64,000 nt of DNA, taken from NCBI RefSeq assembly GCF_937941905.1, contig NZ_CALDGS010000155.1, forward strand, positions 1-64,000, read 5' to 3'. Made by a program: the position numbers and the translations under genes. This document shows positions 42,179-49,637 of the stretch, piece by piece (positions within the stretch are counted from its first letter, which is position 1; the number at the start of each line of letters is the position of its first letter). The notes below the pieces were generated by a model. It worked only from the letters and a program-made list of their open reading frames with translations. It did not search any database and was not told the origin of the DNA. Source of the stretch: an uncultured Mycolicibacterium sp. (GTDB lineage Bacteria; Actinomycetota; Actinomycetes; Mycobacteriales; Mycobacteriaceae).

Positions 42179-43758
42179 GCGAACTCGCCGACGTCCTGGC
42201 GGCCACGCTGTCCCGCAGCGAGCGGGTGCTGGCGGTGTTCGACGGCCCGACCCGGAGCTGGCACCGGCATCCCTGGCCGGAGGTGTACGCGCGCGCCGAG
42301 AACGTCGCCGAACACCTGCTCGACCGCGACGTGACCGCGGTCGGGATCGTCGGCGAGACCACCGTGGAACTCGTCGCCGGCATCATCGGCGCGCTGGTGT
42401 CCGGCACCGCGGTGGCGCTGCTGCCCGGGCCGGTGCGCGGCGCCGACCCCGCCCGGTGGGCGCAGGCCACCCTGCACCGCTACGCCGGCCTCGGCGTCGG
42501 CCTGGTGCTCGCCCACGGCGCCCAGCTGCGGCTGCTGCGCGAGGCCGGACCGGCCACGGCCGTCGCCGATCTCGCCGAGCTGGCCACCACCCGACGGTCG
42601 AGAACGCTGGCGCTGCCGCGCGGCCGGGGCCGGTTCGCGGTGCTGCAGGGCACCGCCGGTTCGACCGGCACCCCCCGGACCGCCGCGCTGCCGCCGGAGG
42701 CGGTGCTGGCCAACGTGCGCGGGCTGCAGCGGCGGATCGGGGTCGGCCCCGACGACGTCGGCTGCTCGTGGCTGCCGCTCTACCACGACATGGGGCTGAT
42801 CTTTCTGCTCAGCGCCGCCGTCGGCGGCTTCGAGACCTGGCAGGCCCCCACCGGCGCGTTCTCGGCATCGCCGTTCGCCTGGCTGTCGTGGCTGTCGACG
42901 AGTCGGGCCACCATGACCGCCGCGCCGAACATGGCCTACGGCCTGATCGGCAGGTACGCCCGCCGCGTCTCCGACGTCGATCTGGGCCGGCTGCGGTTCG
43001 CACTCAACGGCGGTGAACCGGTCGACTGCGAGGCCACCGCGAGGTTCGGCGCCGAGATGGCCCGGTTCGGGTTCGACCCCGCCGCGCTCGCACCCTCCTA
43101 CGGGCTGGCCGAGTCGACCTGTGCGGTGACCGTCCCGCGCCCCGGCACCGGGCTGCGCACCGACATCGTCGAGGTGGTCACCGAGGACGGCACCGCCCCC
43201 CGCAGCCACGCGGTGCTCGGCGAGCCCGTCCCGGGCATGCAGGTGCGCATCGTCACCGACGGCCGGCACCGCATCGAGGTCCCCGGCCGGGAGGTGGGCG
43301 AGATCGAGATCCGCGGCACCTCGCTGATGCACGGCTACCTCGGCGAGGACCCGGTCGATCGCGAAAGCTGGTTTGCCACCGGCGATCTCGGCTATCTCAC
43401 CGACGACGGGCTGGTGGTGTGCGGGCGCGCCAAGGAGCTCATCACGGTGGCCGGGCGCAACGTGTTCCCCACCGAGGTCGAGCAGGTGGCCGCGACGGTG
43501 CCGGGGGTGCGCCCGGGCGCGGTGGTCGCCGTCGGCACCGGCGGGCCCGCGGCGCGGCCCGGCCTGGTGATCACCGCCGAGTTCCGCGGCCCCGACCCCG
43601 ACGGCGCGCGCCGCGCGGTGGTGGCGCGGGTGGCCTCCGAGTGCGGGATCGTGCCGGCCGACGTCGTGTTCGTCGCACCCGGCACGCTGCCCCGCACGTC
43701 GTCGGGCAAGCTGCGCCGGCTCGAGGTGAAGCGCTCGCTGGAGGGGGCGGGCCGGTGA
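42175..43758 (+). CDS. mbtM: Fatty acyl-AMP ligase loading the mycobactin acyl chain
   Basis: 527 residues, FadD33/MbtM type. Adenylates a fatty acid and passes it to MbtL. The A3 loop is an unusual LQGTAGSTGTPR. Other landmarks are WLPLYHDMGLIFLL (FAAL-type helix), APSYGLAESTCAVTVP, WFATGDLGYLTDDGL, GRNVFPTEVEQVA and the lysine motif LPRTSSGKLRR. Overlaps mbtL by four bases. In M. tuberculosis mbtN follows; here the facing mbtK gene ends eight bases away. Confidence 0.92.
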   Translation: MSELADVLAATLSRSERVLAVFDGPTRSWHRHPWPEVYARAENVAEHLLDRDVTAVGIVGETTVELVAGIIGALVSGTAVALLPGPVRGADPARWAQATLHRYAGLGVGLVLAHGAQLRLLREAGPATAVADLAELATTRRSRTLALPRGRGRFAVLQGTAGSTGTPRTAALPPEAVLANVRGLQRRIGVGPDDVGCSWLPLYHDMGLIFLLSAAVGGFETWQAPTGAFSASPFAWLSWLSTSRATMTAAPNMAYGLIGRYARRVSDVDLGRLRFALNGGEPVDCEATARFGAEMARFGFDPAALAPSYGLAESTCAVTVPRPGTGLRTDIVEVVTEDGTAPRSHAVLGEPVPGMQVRIVTDGRHRIEVPGREVGEIEIRGTSLMHGYLGEDPVDRESWFATGDLGYLTDDGLVVCGRAKELITVAGRNVFPTEVEQVAATVPGVRPGAVVAVGTGGPAARPGLVITAEFRGPDPDGARRAVVARVASECGIVPADVVFVAPGTLPRTSSGKLRRLEVKRSLEGAGR

Positions 43759-43765
43759 CGGCGGC

Positions 43766-44401
43766 TCAACCGAGCACGGCGGGCACGTCGTCGGGGGTGC
43801 GCGGCAACGCGTAGAGCGACATCCGGCGGTTGGGCATGTCGTGCTCGCCGAGGAACACACAGCCGACGAACTCGCACACCCGCCGCGCACCCGTGTTGCG
43901 GTGGTCGGGGTCGAACATGATCCGCCGGCAGCGCGGGTCCTGCTCGAAGATGCTGGCCACCACCTTGGGCAGCAGCACCGCCGCCAGGCCGCGGTTGACC
44001 AGGTCGAGGTCGGCGATCGCGGCGTGCAGCCCCACATCGTGCGGGTCGGCGGTGTAGCGGGTGGCGATCGAGTCCTGCGCGGCCCGGTAGACCTCCAGGT
44101 ACCCGGCCTCGCGGCCCTTGTACCCGGCGATCAGCGGCCGCGACCAGGTGCCGGCCAGCTGGGCGCTCAGGTAGCGGTGCCAGCGCTGCGGCGGCCACGG
44201 GTACTCCCAGGCCTCCACCAGGTGCGGCCGGTTCATCCACTCCGAGACCGTGGCGGCGTCCCGGTCCGCGTCGGCCACGCGCACGTGGTACGGCTCGGCC
44301 AGCACCGGGACCGGCGGCGCCGGGACCCGGCGTACCTCGTCGGGCACGTCGGTGAGCCGGCGCTTGAGAACGGGTGTCGAGGACTCGTCGAGCTCTGTCA
44401 T
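43766..44401 (-). CDS. mbtK: Lysine N6-acyltransferase of mycobactin synthesis
   Basis: 211-residue GNAT-fold enzyme of the IucB/MbtK class. HLVEAWEYPWPPQRWHRYL, PLIAGYKGREAGYLEVYRA, DVGLHAAIAD and RIMFDPDHRNTGARRVCEFVG are characteristic. Transfers the long acyl chain from MbtL to the epsilon-nitrogen of lysine in mycobactin. The ATG at 44401 has an IdeR-like box 26 bases upstream. It converges on mbtM. Confidence 0.92.
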   Translation of the reverse strand: MTELDESSTPVLKRRLTDVPDEVRRVPAPPVPVLAEPYHVRVADADRDAATVSEWMNRPHLVEAWEYPWPPQRWHRYLSAQLAGTWSRPLIAGYKGREAGYLEVYRAAQDSIATRYTADPHDVGLHAAIADLDLVNRGLAAVLLPKVVASIFEQDPRCRRIMFDPDHRNTGARRVCEFVGCVFLGEHDMPNRRMSLYALPRTPDDVPAVLG

Positions 44402-44426
44402 CGAGGCAGCAGCCTACCCCAGCAAG

Positions 44427-44445
44427 TGAGGATAGGTTTACCTTG
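44427..44445 (-). promoter_or_regulatory. IdeR-like iron box upstream of mbtK
   Basis: On the plus strand TGAGGATAGGTTTACCTTG matches 13 of 19 consensus positions, with the central AGG-T-ACCT symmetry intact. It lies between the DUF488 stop and the mbtK start, so it should serve mbtK only. Confidence 0.75.
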
Positions 44446-44446
44446 C

Positions 44447-44812
44447 TTAGCCGTCGGCGAGCAGGCGGGCGAGCACCGTGGCATGGCCGAGCGGGATCTC
44501 CCGGACGGCGGTGACGAGGAGGACCGGCCCGGCGTCGGCCAGCCGGCGCAACTCGGCCAGCGCCTCGGCGGCCGCCCCCTCGGCGAGCTCGGCGGTGTAG
44601 CGCGCGGCGAACTCGTCGAAGACCTCCGCGCGGTGCCGGTACCAGCGGCGCAGCTCGGTCGAGGGCGCCACCGCGGGCAGCCACCGGCCCACCCGGGGGT
44701 CGTCCCGGCGGATGCCGCGCGGCCAGAGCCGGTCGACGAGCACCCGGGTGCCGTCGGCCGGATCCGGGTCGGTGTACACGCGCGCCACCCGCACCGCGGG
44801 CCGGGCCGCCAT
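44447..44812 (-). CDS. DUF488 family protein
   Basis: 121 residues. VYTDPDPADGTRVLVDRLWPRGIRR is the signature N-terminus of DUF488 proteins, followed by LRRWYRHRAEVFDEFAARYTAEL and a final strand LLVTAVREIPLGHA. Function unknown in the family. Matches M. tuberculosis Rv3073c in size and in lying a short distance from the crcB pair. Confidence 0.9.
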   Translation of the reverse strand: MAARPAVRVARVYTDPDPADGTRVLVDRLWPRGIRRDDPRVGRWLPAVAPSTELRRWYRHRAEVFDEFAARYTAELAEGAAAEALAELRRLADAGPVLLVTAVREIPLGHATVLARLLADG

Positions 44813-44830
44813 GGGTGAGATGGTAGAGGG

Positions 44831-45025
44831 ATGACGGTCGACCGGGTCGCCGAACTGCTGCGCTGGACCGACGCCGGTGGCCGGTGGCAGGTGGTCGGCC
44901 GCCGCGGCGGCACGGTGACGGTCGCGTTGCTGCGCTGCGACGGCGGCGAGGAGGCCGGCCGGTTCAGCTCCGCCGACCCCCGGCTGGTGGCCTGGCTCGG
45001 CGACCGCACGAGCAGTGAGGAGTGA
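44831..45025 (+). CDS. Small hypothetical protein (64 aa)
   Basis: MTVDRVAELLRWTDAGGRW begins a short alpha/beta protein of no recognised family. ATG at 44831 is preceded by AGAGGG without a spacer, so start usage is weak. It is divergent from DUF488 and seven bases before the YbaK gene, so co-transcription with YbaK is likely. Codon use is GC3-rich like its neighbours, supporting a real gene. Confidence 0.65.
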   Translation: MTVDRVAELLRWTDAGGRWQVVGRRGGTVTVALLRCDGGEEAGRFSSADPRLVAWLGDRTSSEE

Positions 45026-45032
45026 GCACCGG

Positions 45033-45563
45033 ATGCATGTCGGAGCGTTGACCTTCCGGCCGGTCGCCGCGGCGGACGAGCTCGTCGCCGAACCGGTGCG
45101 CCGGTACGTGGCCGAGACCGGCGGCGACGGGCTGTACGTCGCCGCCATCGACCCGGAACTGGCCGACACCGCCGCATTCTGCGCCCACTACGAGATCGAC
45201 CCGGCGGCCACCGCCAACTGCGTGGTGGTGCAGGCCCGCCGCGGCGAACGGTCCTGGTACGCGGCCTGTGTGGTGCTGGCCGCCACCCGCGCCGACATCA
45301 ACGGGGCGGTGCGCAAACACCTCGGCGCGCGCAAGGTCTCGTTCGCCCCGATGCCGGACGCGGTGCGGCTGACCGGGATGGAGTACGGCGGCATCACCCC
45401 GGTCGGGCTGCCCGCGGACTGGCCGGTGCTCATCGACGAGCAGGTGATCGCCGCCGGCGCGGTGGTGATCGGCGGCGGGCTGCGCGGCTCGAAGCTGCTG
45501 GCCGAACCGGCCGCGCTGCGGGCGCTGCCCGGCGCCGAGGTGCTGCCGATCGCGCTCGGCTGA
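45033..45563 (+). CDS. YbaK/ProX-type aminoacyl-tRNA deacylase domain protein
   Basis: 176 residues. ANCVVVQARRGERSWYAACVVLAATRADINGAVRKHLGARKVSFA covers the YbaK core in pieces, with the conserved Lys in VRKHLGARK. GMEYGGITPVGLP is the family's substrate-loop signature. Likely hydrolyses mischarged tRNA. ATG at 45033 is preferred (AGGAG ten bases upstream); an in-frame GTG at 45015 is possible. Confidence 0.85.
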   Translation: MHVGALTFRPVAAADELVAEPVRRYVAETGGDGLYVAAIDPELADTAAFCAHYEIDPAATANCVVVQARRGERSWYAACVVLAATRADINGAVRKHLGARKVSFAPMPDAVRLTGMEYGGITPVGLPADWPVLIDEQVIAAGAVVIGGGLRGSKLLAEPAALRALPGAEVLPIALG

Positions 45564-45593
45564 CGGGCTGCCCCGAGCCGAACGTGAAACGCA

Positions 45594-45625
45594 GTGCAGG
45601 CCAGGACGGTCGTCCTGGCCTGCAC
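45594..45625. terminator. Strong hairpin terminator between YbaK gene and ssrA
   Basis: A 15-base-pair perfect stem (GTGCAGGCCAGGACG and its complement) with a two-base loop lies 31 bases after the YbaK stop and nine bases past the tmRNA 3' end. Serves both converging transcripts. There is no long T-tract. Confidence 0.8.
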
Positions 45626-45633
45626 CGGAATTG

Positions 45634-46000
45634 TGGAGCTGCCGGGAATTGAACCCGGGTCCTTCGACGTTCCCTCAAGGCTTCTCCGTGCGCAGTTCGC
45701 TTTGCCCTTACTCGGATCTCCCGGTCACGCGAACAAGCCGGGACGGCGATCCCAGTCGCTGTGCGGTGTCCCGATGCATCCCGCGACCGGACGCATCGGT
45801 GGATCCCTCTAGCTGATGCCAGACACCGGGTCGAGGGCGGTCCCGGGCTGACAGACTAGCTGTCGCTTAGGCAGCGAGAGCGTAGTCGCGCTGATGAGAA
45901 TCGGCGCTTATTGGTTTACAGCGACGCTTGACGGTGGTCTCTTGCCTGCACCGGCACGCTTCCCTTGATTCGACGCGCGAAGTCGAAACCGATCAGCCCC
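45634..46000 (-). ncRNA. ssrA: Transfer-messenger RNA (ssrA)
   Basis: About 367 bases, the usual mycobacterial size. The tRNA-like ends are GGGGCTGATCGG at 46000 and CCCGGGTTCAATTCCCGGC with CAGCTCC at the 3' end. The tag frame reads GCC GAT TCT CAT CAG and so on to TAA, giving ADSHQRDYALAA, identical to the M. tuberculosis tag as recalled. Rescues stalled ribosomes together with SmpB, encoded about 1 kb upstream on the same strand. Confidence 0.96.
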
Positions 46001-46102
46001 CTGTGCGGTTGTCGAACAACACCCCGCCGCGGACGGCGGGACACTCATGGTACGTCAAACCCAACGCGGCACTCCAGGCGTTTGTTCCCGGGCTCACCGG
46101 TT

Positions 46103-46963
46103 TCACCGGGCGGTGGCGATCATCGCCACCGCGGCCAGCGCCAACACCATGCCGAACGCCTGCCCGCGGCTCACCCGCTCGCGCAGCACCACGATGGCCA
46201 GCAGCACCGTCCCGGCCGGGTACAGGCTCATCAGCACCCCGGCCAGCGACAGCATCGAGGCCTGCAGCGCCAGTAGGGTGGCCACGTTCGACACCACGTC
46301 CAAGCCGGCGGCCAGCAGCGCCAGCCGCAGCGGCGGCCCGGTCGGCGGCCGCAGGTTCGCGCTCACCGCGGCCGCGGTCACCACGACGGCGGTGGCCGCG
46401 ACCCGGGCGATCACCAGCGGCCACAGCTTGGCCTCCACCGGCACCTGGTCGAGCAGCACGAAGTTGAGCCCGAAGCCCAGCCCCGCGCCCAGCGTCAGCC
46501 ACGCCACCCGGACGGTGAAGCGGTGCCTGGGCGGTGTGTGGCCGGGCGGTTCGTCGGTGGCCTCCCGGCTCACCAGCACCACCGCCACCATGGCCAGCGC
46601 GATGCCCACCCCGGCGATCACGCTCGGCCGCTCCCCCATCGCCAGGCCCGCCCCCACCGGGATGGCGGCGACGACCACCGCGGTCAGCGGGGAGACCACC
46701 GCGATCGGGCCGGAGCCGAGCGCGGCGTAGAACCACCACACGCCGAACGCCTGGGCCACCCCGGAGGCCAGTCCCCACCACACCGCCGGTGCGGTGACGT
46801 GTCCGCCGACGCCGGCGGCCAGCAGGCACAGCACCACCGCGGTGACCGGATAGGACACCAGCACCACACGCAACGCGGCGACCCGCCGCGCCGCCAGGCC
46901 ACCGACGAAGTCGCTGACGCCGTACCCGAGCGCGGAGACCAGCGCCAGCGCGACGCCGATCAG
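46103..46963 (-). CDS. EamA/DMT-superfamily permease
   Basis: 286 residues and ten membrane helices in two EamA repeats (GVALALVSALGYGVSDFVGG and LGAGLGFGLNFVLLD start the halves). LYPAGTVLLAIVVLRERVSRGQ is the conserved end of the second repeat. Exports or imports a small metabolite. No ATG, GTG or TTG precedes the first helix in frame. The only candidate is CTG at 46963, which overlaps the smpB stop as CTGA after AAGGGG. This unusual start is inferred. The gene separates smpB from ssrA. Confidence 0.82.
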   Translation of the reverse strand: MIGVALALVSALGYGVSDFVGGLAARRVAALRVVLVSYPVTAVVLCLLAAGVGGHVTAPAVWWGLASGVAQAFGVWWFYAALGSGPIAVVSPLTAVVVAAIPVGAGLAMGERPSVIAGVGIALAMVAVVLVSREATDEPPGHTPPRHRFTVRVAWLTLGAGLGFGLNFVLLDQVPVEAKLWPLVIARVAATAVVVTAAAVSANLRPPTGPPLRLALLAAGLDVVSNVATLLALQASMLSLAGVLMSLYPAGTVLLAIVVLRERVSRGQAFGMVLALAAVAMIATAR

Positions 46964-47466
46964 ATGCGCCCCTTGACGCGCCGGCCGAGCTCGCGGGTGA
47001 TCTCCCGCCGGACGTCCCGGCGCGCGATGTCCTGCCGCTTGTCGTGGGCCTGCTTCCCGCGGGCCAGCGCCAGCTCCACCTTCACCCGGCCGTTGGAGAA
47101 GTACAGCGACAGCGGCACCAGCGTCAGGTTGCCCTCCCGCACCTTGCCGGCCAGGTGGTCGATCTGGCGGCGGTGCAGCAGCAGTTTGCGGTTGCGCATC
47201 GGCGCGTGGTTGGTCCAGGTGCCGTGGTGGTACTCGGGGATGTGCAGGTTGCGCAGCCACACCTCGCCGTCGTCGATGGTGGCGAACGCGTCCACCAGCG
47301 AGGCGTGCCCCTCCCGCAGGCTCTTGACCTCGGTGCCCACCAGCGCGATCCCCGCCTCGAAGGTCTCGAGGATCTCGTAGTTGTGCCGGGCCCGCCGGTT
47401 GGTCGCGATGACCTGGTTGTTCGGGTCCCGGCCGGGTCCCTTCCTGCCCTTGCCCTTCTTGGCCAT
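46960..47466 (-). CDS. smpB: tmRNA-binding protein SmpB
   Basis: 168 residues. NRRARHNYEILETFEAGIALVGTEVKSLREG (in segments) is the OB-fold start of SmpB. NLTLVPLSLYFSNGRVKVELALARGKQAHDKRQ is the conserved second half and the basic tail follows. Binds the tRNA-like domain of tmRNA in trans-translation. It lies two bases after ftsX, as in M. tuberculosis (Rv3100c-Rv3101c). Confidence 0.97.
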   Translation of the reverse strand: MAKKGKGRKGPGRDPNNQVIATNRRARHNYEILETFEAGIALVGTEVKSLREGHASLVDAFATIDDGEVWLRNLHIPEYHHGTWTNHAPMRNRKLLLHRRQIDHLAGKVREGNLTLVPLSLYFSNGRVKVELALARGKQAHDKRQDIARRDVRREITRELGRRVKGRI

Positions 47467-47468
47467 CG

Positions 47469-48362
47469 TTACCGTCGCACGTACAGCCGCAGTGTCACGT
47501 AGGCGGTGAGCCCGGCCATCGCCACGCCGACGAGCAGCAGGATCGGCGAGATGTAGAGGATGTCCGCGTAGTCGATCCGGGCGATCAGATTCGCCTGGTA
47601 GAACTGGTCGAGCGCCTTCTCCAGGAACGCCGCCCGCACCACGATCAGGCCGATCACCGCGAGCACCACGCCGATCAGCGCGGCCAGCATGGCCTCCACC
47701 AGGAACGGCAGCTGGGTGTACCAGCGGGAGGCGCCGACCAGCCGCATGATGCCGATCTCGGTGCGGCGGGTGTAGGCGGCGACCTGCACCATGTTCGCGA
47801 TCAGCAGCACCGCGCCGATCGCCTGTACCAGCGCCACCGCGAACGCGGCACTGGACAGGCCGTCGAGCACCGCGAACAGCCGGTCGATCAGCGTCTTCTG
47901 GTTGAGCACGTCGAGCACCCCGGGCTGGCCGCGCATGGCGTCGTCGAAGGCCTGGTGCTGCTCGGGGTCCTCCAGCTTGACGATGAACGACGCCGGGAAG
48001 GCGTCCCGGCCGGCCACGTCCTTGTATTGCGGGAACTTCGCGATCGCGTCCTCGTAGGCGGCGTCGCGGTTGAGGAACCGCACCGAGCGGACGTCGTCGC
48101 GGTCCTCGATCTTGGCGCGCAGCGCCTTGCACGGCTCGGAGTCGCAGCTCGGGTCGTTGGCCGAGATGTCCTCGGTGAGGAACACCTGGCTCTCGACGCG
48201 GTCGAGGTAGATGGCGCGCGACTGGTCGGCCAGCCGCACCACCAGCAGCCCGCCGCCGAGCAGGCCGATGGAGATCGCGGTGGTCAGGATCATCGCGACC
48301 GTCATCGTGACGTTGCGACGCAGGCCGGTGACGACCTCGTTGATCAGGAAGCCAAAGCGCAC
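47469..48362 (-). CDS. ftsX: Cell division protein FtsX
   Basis: 297 residues. TM1 near VTMTVAMILTTAISIGLLGGG, a large extracellular domain of about 110 residues with a Cys pair (DPSCDSEPCKAL), then three helices. The extracellular domain is known to activate peptidoglycan hydrolases such as RipC in mycobacteria. GTG at 48362 follows the ftsE stop directly, so the ABC-like pair is translated together. Confidence 0.97.
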   Translation of the reverse strand: MRFGFLINEVVTGLRRNVTMTVAMILTTAISIGLLGGGLLVVRLADQSRAIYLDRVESQVFLTEDISANDPSCDSEPCKALRAKIEDRDDVRSVRFLNRDAAYEDAIAKFPQYKDVAGRDAFPASFIVKLEDPEQHQAFDDAMRGQPGVLDVLNQKTLIDRLFAVLDGLSSAAFAVALVQAIGAVLLIANMVQVAAYTRRTEIGIMRLVGASRWYTQLPFLVEAMLAALIGVVLAVIGLIVVRAAFLEKALDQFYQANLIARIDYADILYISPILLLVGVAMAGLTAYVTLRLYVRR

Positions 48363-49052
48363 TTAGCGGTCCATTCCGTAGATGCCGCGCTGCTCGTCGC
48401 GAACCAGCCGGCCCAGGCTCAGTTCGATGACGCGCTGGCGCATCGAGTCGACGATGTGGTGGTCGTGGGTGGCCATCACGACCGTGGTGCCGGTCCGGTT
48501 GATCCGCTCCAGCAGGTCCATGATGTCCCGGCTGGTCTCCGGGTCGAGGTTGCCGGTCGGCTCGTCGGCCAGCAGCACCAGGGGCCGGTTGACGAAGGCG
48601 CGGGCGATCGCGACGCGCTGCTGCTCGCCGCCGGACAGCTCGGCGGGCAGGCGGTTGGCCTTGCCGGACAGCCCCACCATCTCCAGCACCTCCGGGACCA
48701 CCCGGTCGATGGTCTCGCGGCGCTTGCCGATGACCTCCAGCGCGAAGGCGACGTTCTCGAAGACGGTCTTCTGCTGCAGCAGCCGGAAGTCCTGGAACAC
48801 GCAGCCGATCACCTGCCGCAGCTTGGGGATCTGCCGCCCGTGCAGCTTGTTGACGTGGAACTTCGCCACCCGGATGTCACCCGAGGTCGGGGTCTCCTCG
48901 GCCAGCAGCAGCCGCATGAACGTCGACTTGCCCGACCCCGACGGACCGATGAGGAAGACGAACTCGCCCTTGTCGATCTGCAGGGAGACATCCTGCAGGG
49001 CCGGACGCGCCGACGACTTGTACTGCTTGCTGACGCGGTCCAGGGTGATCAT
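48363..49052 (-). CDS. ftsE: Cell division ATP-binding protein FtsE
   Basis: 229 residues, the same as M. tuberculosis FtsE. Walker A GPSGSGKST (about 36-44), Q-loop CVFQDFRLL, signature LSGGEQQR, Walker B LLADEPTGNLD and switch His in ATHDHH. Drives FtsX at the septum. ATG 49052 (MITLDRVSKQYKSSARPAL) is preferred over GTG 49055. Confidence 0.97.
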   Translation of the reverse strand: MITLDRVSKQYKSSARPALQDVSLQIDKGEFVFLIGPSGSGKSTFMRLLLAEETPTSGDIRVAKFHVNKLHGRQIPKLRQVIGCVFQDFRLLQQKTVFENVAFALEVIGKRRETIDRVVPEVLEMVGLSGKANRLPAELSGGEQQRVAIARAFVNRPLVLLADEPTGNLDPETSRDIMDLLERINRTGTTVVMATHDHHIVDSMRQRVIELSLGRLVRDEQRGIYGMDR

Positions 49053-49098
49053 CACGGCTCGCCAGTGTAGCCGTGCCGGCGGTCGGCGCCCGGGACGC

Positions 49099-49635
49099 TC
49101 AACGCGGCGGCGCCGTCGGCGTGGTGCTGGTCACCGGGGTCTCCGTGGTGGTGACCGGCATCGCCGGCATCGGCGCCGGCAGCGGCGGCAGCAGCCCCGG
49201 GCCGTCCGGGTCGCTCACCGCGTACGGCGGCAGCGGCCCCTCCCCGTCCGGGTCGATCACCGTCGTCGGCGCGACCGGCCCCTCCCCGTCCGGGTCGACG
49301 ACCGTGGTGGTGGGCGCCAGGTCCGGGGTGGTCGGGGTCGGCGTCGTGGTCGTCGTGGTGGTGGTCGTCGTCGTGGTGGTGGTGGTCGGCGATGTGGTCG
49401 TGGTGGTCGCCGTCGGCCGCGGCAGCACCTGGGTGCGCGGCACCCAGGTGTACTCCGGGTCGGGCACGAACCCCGGCGGCACCACCTGCGCCGTCGGCGG
49501 CGGCGCCGGCGGCGGCGGGGCGTAGATCTGTTTGACCGTGAACAACGCGGCGAACAGCGCGACCAGCACCACCGTCGAGGTGCGGATCCGGCCCTTGAAC
49601 AGGTGTGACGGCACCCGGAACGTGTGCTCGGCCAT
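49099..49635 (-). CDS. Pro/Thr-rich single-pass membrane protein (Rv3103c-like)
   Basis: 178 residues. A cytoplasmic start (MAEHTFRVPSHLFKGR), one membrane helix (TSTVVLVALFAALFTV), then an extracytoplasmic Pro-rich stretch, a run of about 25 mostly Thr residues, and repeats of DPDGEGP. M. tuberculosis Rv3103c lies at the same place and is similar in type. The Thr tract is encoded by GAC/CAC-type triplet repeats that could slip. Perhaps a wall-spanning spacer or O-mannosylation target (inference). Confidence 0.85.
   Translation of the reverse strand: MAEHTFRVPSHLFKGRIRTSTVVLVALFAALFTVKQIYAPPPPAPPPTAQVVPPGFVPDPEYTWVPRTQVLPRPTATTTTTSPTTTTTTTTTTTTTTTPTPTTPDLAPTTTVVDPDGEGPVAPTTVIDPDGEGPLPPYAVSDPDGPGLLPPLPAPMPAMPVTTTETPVTSTTPTAPPR
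49234..49298. repeat. Direct repeats coding DPDGEGP units
   Basis: Two identical 23-base copies (49234-49256 and 49276-49298) with a 42-base period encode the DPDGEGP repeat of the Pro/Thr-rich protein. A third, partial copy is at about 49202-49217. Directly beyond, 49340-49390 is a degenerate GTG/GTC triplet repeat on the plus strand encoding the Thr run. Confidence 0.75.
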
Positions 49636-49637
49636 GG

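Noticed and set aside
46008..46020. GTTGTCGAACAAC near the ssrA promoter as a LexA/SOS box
   Set aside because: Only one TCGAAC half-site of the mycobacterial consensus is present; the 5-base arms may be chance.
49340..49390. Triplet repeat cluster as a CRISPR or minisatellite array
   Set aside because: It is a coding Thr-run in the membrane protein, without unique spacers.
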